From: Vescimonas cirricatena
Lineage (GTDB): Bacteria; Bacillota; Clostridia; Oscillospirales; Oscillospiraceae
Assembly (NCBI RefSeq): GCF_020687045.1
Contig: NZ_JAJEPW010000059.1
Coordinates: 1-15,866, forward strand
Length of the DNA: 15,866 nucleotides
Direction: 5' to 3'
This document shows positions 12,701-15,866 of this stretch, piece by piece. A program made the position numbers and the translations under genes. Each line of letters opens with the position of its first letter. Within the stretch, counting starts at the first letter, position 1. Under the pieces are notes generated by a model that was given only the letters and a program-made list of their open reading frames with translations, was not told the origin of the DNA and ran no database searches.

Positions 12701-15636
12701 ATCAGGCCCTGACCGTCCAGTACGCTGGCGATTCCGGCATGTACTACTTCGGCGGCAATCCTTACGTGGATGAGACCTATGATCCCAACCGCGCCGCCAT
12801 CAACCCGGATACCACCGTCTTTGCCCGTGCTACCTTCTCCCTGATCCGCAACGCTGCGGATGCCCGGGCGACCATCACCGGCGAGAACGGCACTGTCTAC
12901 TATGATAAGGCGTCCGGTTCTCCCACCGCTGGCGCTTACTACTACAGCAACGGCGGCAGCTGGCGCAATGCTCAGGGCTACATCGGTATCAACAATGCCC
13001 CCACCAAGGCTGCTGAGGGTGAGAAGATCACCGTCAAGGTCACCGAGGCTCCCGAGTACTATGTGACCTACGATGCCGAGGGCAATGCCACCACCGATTG
13101 GGATGCCCTGGGCGATGGCGCCAGCCAGACCTACACCGCTTTCATCGACCGGACCGAGCCTGTCCTGTCCAACGTGTACTTCAAGGAAGACGTTGAGACC
13201 GGCACCCGTAGCCTGGTCCTGACCGCTCAGGACAACCGCTATGTGGCGGCCGCCTTCCTGATCGACTATGACGAGATGTCCATTCTGGACCGCACCGTCG
13301 GCTCCCCCGAGGGTGCTGCCGAGGGCGCTGCCACGGATATCTCCCTGAATCTGAGCAAGGCCGAGGGCGTTGACCACCTGCTGGTTCAGGTCGCCGACTA
13401 CGCCGACAACACCGCCACCTACAAGATCAACCTCAACAAGGAAGAGCTCAGCGGCCCCGTGTCCGTGACTCTGGATAAGCAGTCCATCAAGATGTACAAG
13501 GGCGGCACCACTGCCCTGAACGCTGAGGTCAGCCCCTTCGGCGTGAAGCCCGATGGCGTGACCTGGAAGTCCTCCGATGAGACTGTCGCCACCGTCAACG
13601 AGCGCGGCATCGTCACCGGCGTCAACAAGGGTACTGCCACCATCACGGCGGCCTCCATCAAGGATCCCACCGCCACCGCCTCCTGCGTTGTCACCGTCCA
13701 GACCGTGGACACCACCCTGGTGGGCGCACTGATGGATACCAACGGCGATGCCCAGTTCTACACCTGGGATATGGAGCACGACACCACCTGGAAGAAGCTG
13801 GTTGCCTTTGAATCCCTGAAGACCGTTTCCTCCACCACCTTCGACTATCGCAACGGCGTAGTCTACGTGGAGGACGGCGAGGGCTTCGACCTGCACGTAC
13901 TGGACCTGGATACCGGCAAGACCCTGGCCGACTACAACGGCTTCGAGGGCGACATCCCCATGTGGGATATGGAGTACAGCATGGTCTTCTCCACCGAGGC
14001 CAATCCTCTGCTGGCCAGCGCGTACTACACCTACTTCCTGCCTCCCAAGTCTCCCACCAACATGGATCTGTCTGCCTTTAACTTCCAGATTTATCTGCTG
14101 TTCGTGGCTGACGCTTCCTACTTCACCTCCATCACCTCCGTTGGCTCCGTCATGGTGGATGCCGATGAGGACGATGTTGAGGAGACCCTGGCTGAAATGT
14201 TCCTGCTGACGGATGACGTCGGCAACATCTGGGCCATCGAAGCCTTCCCCGAGGTGGATCCTGATACCGGCGAGGAGAGCTGGAGCGCTTTCCTGAAGAT
14301 CATGAAATCCAACCTGGCTGACATCGGCTATGCCGCCAATCCCACCGACGAGGGCGACATGTATGACTCCCTGTATGCCACCGTTGAGAATGAGGAGCTG
14401 GTTCTGTACCTGGCCAACTGCACCGGCGACGCCAGCCATGTCTACCGCATCCTCCTGAATGAGGACACTGGTAAGTGGGAAGCTGCCGACATCGGCAACT
14501 TCGGCGACGGCGTGTGGCCCGCCACCCTGCTGGGCACCATCGACCACAACCAGCAGGCCACCGATGCTCTGGTGGAGGCTATGAACAACGGCACCGTCTA
14601 TACCGCTGAGTCCGTCAAGCTGAATCCCGCCCAGGTCCAGCGCTACAACGGCGCCGAGACCCAGGCTGCCAACGGCTCCCTGAACGCCGCTGCCCCCGTG
14701 GCTACCCTGGTGAACCTGCCTATGGGTGAGGCCGCCGAGACTGCCACCGCCTCCAACGTCACCGTGTCCGCCGATGAGAAGACCGTCACCGTCAACGTCC
14801 TGGCCAAGGATGCTGCCACCAACGGCCTGTTCACCGTGGATTACGATGCCGCCAACCTGACCCTGACCAACGTGGCCTTCAACACCCAGTACAGCTCCTA
14901 CAAGGATGCTTCCGGCAAGGTCACCCTGGGCTATGTGGATCTGAACGGCGTGACCGCCGGTTCCACCGTGGCCACCCTGACCTTCACCGTCAATGATCCC
15001 ACCGCTCTGGACAAGATCAACGTCACCGTTACCGAGACCGAGCGCAACGATCAGACCGTGAACAACGCCGAGACTCTGGCTGCTGACCTGCACACCGAGA
15101 CCGAGACCGTGAACGCCAAGGCCGCCACCTGCACCGAGGATGGCTACACCGGCGACGTGGTCTGCAAGGCCTGCGGCAAGGTCATCACCAAGGGCGAGGT
15201 CATCCCCGCTCTGGGTCACAAGATCGAGCTGGTGGGTGCTAAGGAGCCCACCTGCACCGAGGATGGCTACACCGGCGACGAAGTCTGCACCGTCTGCGGC
15301 GAGATTGTGAAGAAGGGCGAGGTCATCCCCGCTCTGGGTCACAAGATCAAGCTGGTGGGTGCTAAGGAGCCCACCTGCACCGAGGACGGCTACACCGGCG
15401 ACGAAGTCTGCACCATCTGCGGCGAGATTGTGAAGAAGGGCGAGGTCATCAAGGCCACCGGCCATCAGTACAAGGATGGCAAGTGCACCGTCTGCGGCGC
15501 CGCTGATCCCAACTACAAGCCCTCTGTCAAGACTGGCGACGAGAGCAACACCGCCCTGTGGGTCCTGGTGATGGCTTCCGCTGCTCTGCTGGCTGCCGCT
15601 GTTGTGGTTCTGCCCCGCAAGAAGCACTCCCGCTAA
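9757..15636 (+). CDS. Surface subtilisin-like protease with dockerin-like and cohesin-like modules
   Basis: A 1959-residue secreted serine endopeptidase of family S8, paralogous in its first half to the gene before it. Domains: signal peptide about 1-30 (MKHAH start, hydrophobic core, TWAMS); I9-like propeptide about 74-172; catalytic core about 197-720 with Asp215 (IIDTG), His297 (DHGSHVTG), Asn407 (SAGN) and Ser644 (GTSMASP), and a PA domain about 480-575; Fn3-like domain about 737-950 interrupted by a dockerin-like module (about 822-878); second Fn3-like domain about 1135-1228; Big2 domain 1233-1317; an unassigned beta-rich region 1318-1592; cohesin-like module about 1665-1770; three Cys repeats 1779-1902; KTGD (1925-1928), hydrophobic helix and RKKHSR. 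The triad is intact, so activity is expected. It lacks leucine-rich repeats. It has its own promoter and a strong terminator. The protease call is firm; the dockerin call is good and the cohesin call moderate. The substrate is unknown. Confidence 0.95.
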   Translation: MKHAHTLKRAMAVLLALVMTLSLVTPTWAMSSSSVATKGENNGITWEKVDNIKLPIKENAAVEEEAQQQYADTDVVRVSIVLSDPSTLDKGFSASDIASGSKKAMKYRDKLESKQDKMAKTISKKALDGQSLDVVWNLTLATNIISANVQYGQIEKIEKIKGVDSVLIETQYEPCVVKESETTDPNMATSSSMIGSSVAWADGYTGAGSKVAIIDTGADTDHPSLNGAAYSYAVKGLGITPVTAADYADKLEKLNALKKNGDLKASDLYVSAKIPFGFNYIDADLDVTHDNDKQGDHGSHVTGIAAGNRYIQQADGTFAPALDTALTQGVAPDAQVYTMKVFGKGGGAYDSDYMAAIEDAMILGCDSANLSLGSGNPGYSRQSDAKYQAILEAVVNSGMVVAMSAGNSGHWFENTPYAYPYAESVSWATNGSPGSYTNSLGIASVDNVGSTGNYIEFAGTKMFYNDTSEAPIQPMTALAGEQRFVYVDAVGNPEDFAAAGDELKGAIAMCNRGEINFTAKGNNAVAAGAIGTIVVNNAAGTINMSTDGYTGTAPYVSLLMSDGQIIKANAEKKEANGVTYYVGKLTVGAKPGVNVQTADYYTMSDFSSWGIPGSLELKPEITAPGGNIYSLQNGGGYQNMSGTSMASPQVAGMAAVVAQYIRANKLTEKTGLTARALAQSLLMSTAVPMYQDYGEGKYGYYSVMQQGAGLANVGAAVSAGTYIKMDKNANAGAADGKVKVELGDDPARTGEYNFGFTIYNLKDAATSFNLSADFFTQNVLTNQFEDGSEVNFEHTYTALLSSNVTWTVDGQMVEMTAPEGLANCDFNGDGKVTKADGQALLDYVTGVLDSISNKDNADFDNDGSIDTYDAYLFFQQLNKSTVEIPANGSIHVEVNAKVLGLDKYDKASDNTGTYVEGYVYADEVASAEGVKGDSHSIPVLGYYGNWTDPSMFDIGSYLEYHEAKTESRVPYMYAYNKNATKYQALTVQYAGDSGMYYFGGNPYVDETYDPNRAAINPDTTVFARATFSLIRNAADARATITGENGTVYYDKASGSPTAGAYYYSNGGSWRNAQGYIGINNAPTKAAEGEKITVKVTEAPEYYVTYDAEGNATTDWDALGDGASQTYTAFIDRTEPVLSNVYFKEDVETGTRSLVLTAQDNRYVAAAFLIDYDEMSILDRTVGSPEGAAEGAATDISLNLSKAEGVDHLLVQVADYADNTATYKINLNKEELSGPVSVTLDKQSIKMYKGGTTALNAEVSPFGVKPDGVTWKSSDETVATVNERGIVTGVNKGTATITAASIKDPTATASCVVTVQTVDTTLVGALMDTNGDAQFYTWDMEHDTTWKKLVAFESLKTVSSTTFDYRNGVVYVEDGEGFDLHVLDLDTGKTLADYNGFEGDIPMWDMEYSMVFSTEANPLLASAYYTYFLPPKSPTNMDLSAFNFQIYLLFVADASYFTSITSVGSVMVDADEDDVEETLAEMFLLTDDVGNIWAIEAFPEVDPDTGEESWSAFLKIMKSNLADIGYAANPTDEGDMYDSLYATVENEELVLYLANCTGDASHVYRILLNEDTGKWEAADIGNFGDGVWPATLLGTIDHNQQATDALVEAMNNGTVYTAESVKLNPAQVQRYNGAETQAANGSLNAAAPVATLVNLPMGEAAETATASNVTVSADEKTVTVNVLAKDAATNGLFTVDYDAANLTLTNVAFNTQYSSYKDASGKVTLGYVDLNGVTAGSTVATLTFTVNDPTALDKINVTVTETERNDQTVNNAETLAADLHTETETVNAKAATCTEDGYTGDVVCKACGKVITKGEVIPALGHKIELVGAKEPTCTEDGYTGDEVCTVCGEIVKKGEVIPALGHKIKLVGAKEPTCTEDGYTGDEVCTICGEIVKKGEVIKATGHQYKDGKCTVCGAADPNYKPSVKTGDESNTALWVLVMASAALLAAAVVVLPRKKHSR
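12220..12390 (+). other. Dockerin type I-like module inside an Fn3-like domain
   Basis: Residues about 822-878 of the gene 2 product contain two calcium-loop/helix repeats. The first loop is DFNGDGKVTKAD (Asp825, Asn827, Asp829, Lys831, Asp836); the second is DFDNDGSIDTYD (Asp858, Asp860, Asp862, Ser864, Asp869). Each is followed by a short helix (ALLDYVTG; AYLFFQQL). Spacing and loop pattern fit dockerin type I. It ends just before a strand (STVEIPANG) matched by STVTVPANG in the gene 1 product, where no insertion exists. Confidence 0.8.
14749..15066 (+). other. Cohesin-like module
   Basis: Residues about 1665-1770 of the gene 2 product read as a beta-sandwich with cohesin-type landmarks: TVTVNVLAKDA, then GLFTVDYDAANLTLTNV, then GKVTLGYVDLNGV, then GSTVATLTFTV. 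These match the order VxVxL / FxxxYDxxxLxxxxV / I..F.D / LAxLxFxV seen in cohesin domains. The assignment is by eye; a generic carbohydrate-binding-type or Ig-like sandwich is the main alternative. Confidence 0.55.
15091..15462 (+). repeat. Three tandem 41-42-residue Cys/His repeats
   Basis: Units start at 15091 (42 codons), 15217 and 15340 (41 codons each). They belong to the same family as the six units in gene 1 (EPTCTEDGYTGDEVC, VCGE, KKGEVIPALGH). A truncated unit (HQYKDGKCTVCGA) and the anchor follow, exactly as in gene 1. The second and third units are nearly identical in DNA. Confidence 0.92.
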
Positions 15637-15650
15637 ACGGAAAAACAGCC

Positions 15651-15669
15651 TGGGATGATCTCCATCCCA
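15651..15669 (+). repeat. Small stem-loop after gene 2 stop
   Basis: TGGGATG (15651-15657) pairs with CATCCCA (15663-15669) around ATCTC. It lies between the stop codon and the main terminator and has no T-run. Confidence 0.5.
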
Positions 15670-15696
15670 CGAGCTGAGATGCCCCACCCCCTATAG

Positions 15697-15737
15697 AGCC
15701 AGCCCCCGGCGGATTCCGCCGGGGGCTGGCTATTTTT
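15697..15737 (+). terminator. Strong rho-independent terminator of protease gene 2
   Basis: A perfect 16-bp GC-rich stem joins AGCCAGCCCCCGGCGG (15697-15712) and its complement (15716-15731) around an ATT loop. It is followed by A and T5 (15733-15737). The T-run is shared with the start of the dispersed repeat copy 2. Confidence 0.92.
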
Positions 15738-15809
15738 GCGACGTACACGCCGCCGCAAAAAACGGATTGCACTTGATTTGCCGCCTGCGGGCGGCAAACG
15801 GTGCGAAGC
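15733..15809. repeat. Dispersed intergenic repeat, copy 2
   Basis: Direct copy of the element at 79-145 (66 of 67 bases identical over 15733-15799, with weaker similarity to about 15809). Both hairpins are conserved, including the perfect TTTGCCGCC/GGCGGCAAA stem. It starts in the T-run of the gene 2 terminator. Together with copy 1 it brackets the two-protease locus. Confidence 0.75.
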
Positions 15810-15848
15810 GCTTGCCGGGCTGGATACTGCACAAAAATAGCCTGTGGG

Positions 15849-15866
15849 CGGCAGCTTTGGCTGCCG
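15849..15866. repeat. Hairpin at the window end
   Basis: CGGCAGC (15849-15855) pairs with GCTGCCG (15860-15866) around TTTG. The window stops at the end of the stem, so whether a T-run follows (terminator) cannot be seen. An A-run (15832-15838) lies upstream, so a terminator for a minus-strand gene beyond the window is also possible. Confidence 0.45.

Noticed and set aside
692..15636. The two protease genes as one operon
   Set aside because: A terminator hairpin, 545 bp of spacer and a strong promoter with 17-bp spacing separate them.
9721..15687. A minus-strand open frame of 1988 codons antisense to the whole of gene 2
   Set aside because: The translation is low-complexity (runs of G, D, H, V, L) with no recognisable domain. 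It arises because the GC-rich sense gene avoids codons that read as stops on the other strand. The sense frame has a signal peptide, catalytic triad and clear domains.

Overview
The window holds two very large secreted proteases on the + strand (692-9211, 2839 aa; 9757-15636, 1959 aa) and otherwise noncoding DNA. Both are subtilisin-fold (peptidase family S8) serine proteases of the cell-envelope / C5a-peptidase-lactocepin type: signal peptide, I9-like propeptide, catalytic core with an inserted PA domain, Fn3-like domains, Ig-like (Big2) domains, Cys-containing tandem repeats, and a C-terminal KTGD + hydrophobic helix + RKKH tail that looks like a wall or membrane anchor. GC-rich coding DNA, AT-rich spacers, sigma-A-type promoters, purine-rich ribosome sites, BspA-type leucine-rich repeats and the 'ATCTEDGYTGDEVC' repeats together suggest a Gram-positive, gut-type Clostridia bacterium, most likely Oscillospiraceae/Ruminococcaceae. 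No marker gene fixes the species.

Layout: 1-171 is a cluster of hairpins including one copy of a 67-bp dispersed repeat; 172-202 is the terminator of a gene lying before the window; 203-691 is a regulatory region ending in a good promoter (TATAAT at 618-623) and the ribosome site of gene 1. Gene 1 carries, after the protease part, about 35 BspA-type leucine-rich repeats, an Fn3 domain, a helical FIVAR-like module and six 41-residue repeats. It ends with a hairpin terminator (9252-9294). A 360-bp AT-rich spacer with short direct and inverted repeats leads to a strong promoter (TTGCAC-17 bp-TATAGT, 9622-9650) for gene 2. Gene 2 has a dockerin-like module spliced into its first Fn3-like domain, a 275-residue region I cannot assign, a cohesin-like module, three 41-residue repeats and the same anchor. 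It ends at a very strong terminator (15697-15737), which abuts the second copy of the 67-bp repeat.

The two genes look like diverged paralogues with separate transcription signals rather than an operon. Together they would place two protease heads on long modular stalks at the cell surface: one stalk with a large leucine-rich binding surface, the other with both halves of a potential cohesin-dockerin pair. The latter is the most unusual thing in the window, because it could let the protease self-associate or dock with other surface proteins. That function is inferred; the domain calls come from reading motifs, not from a profile search.
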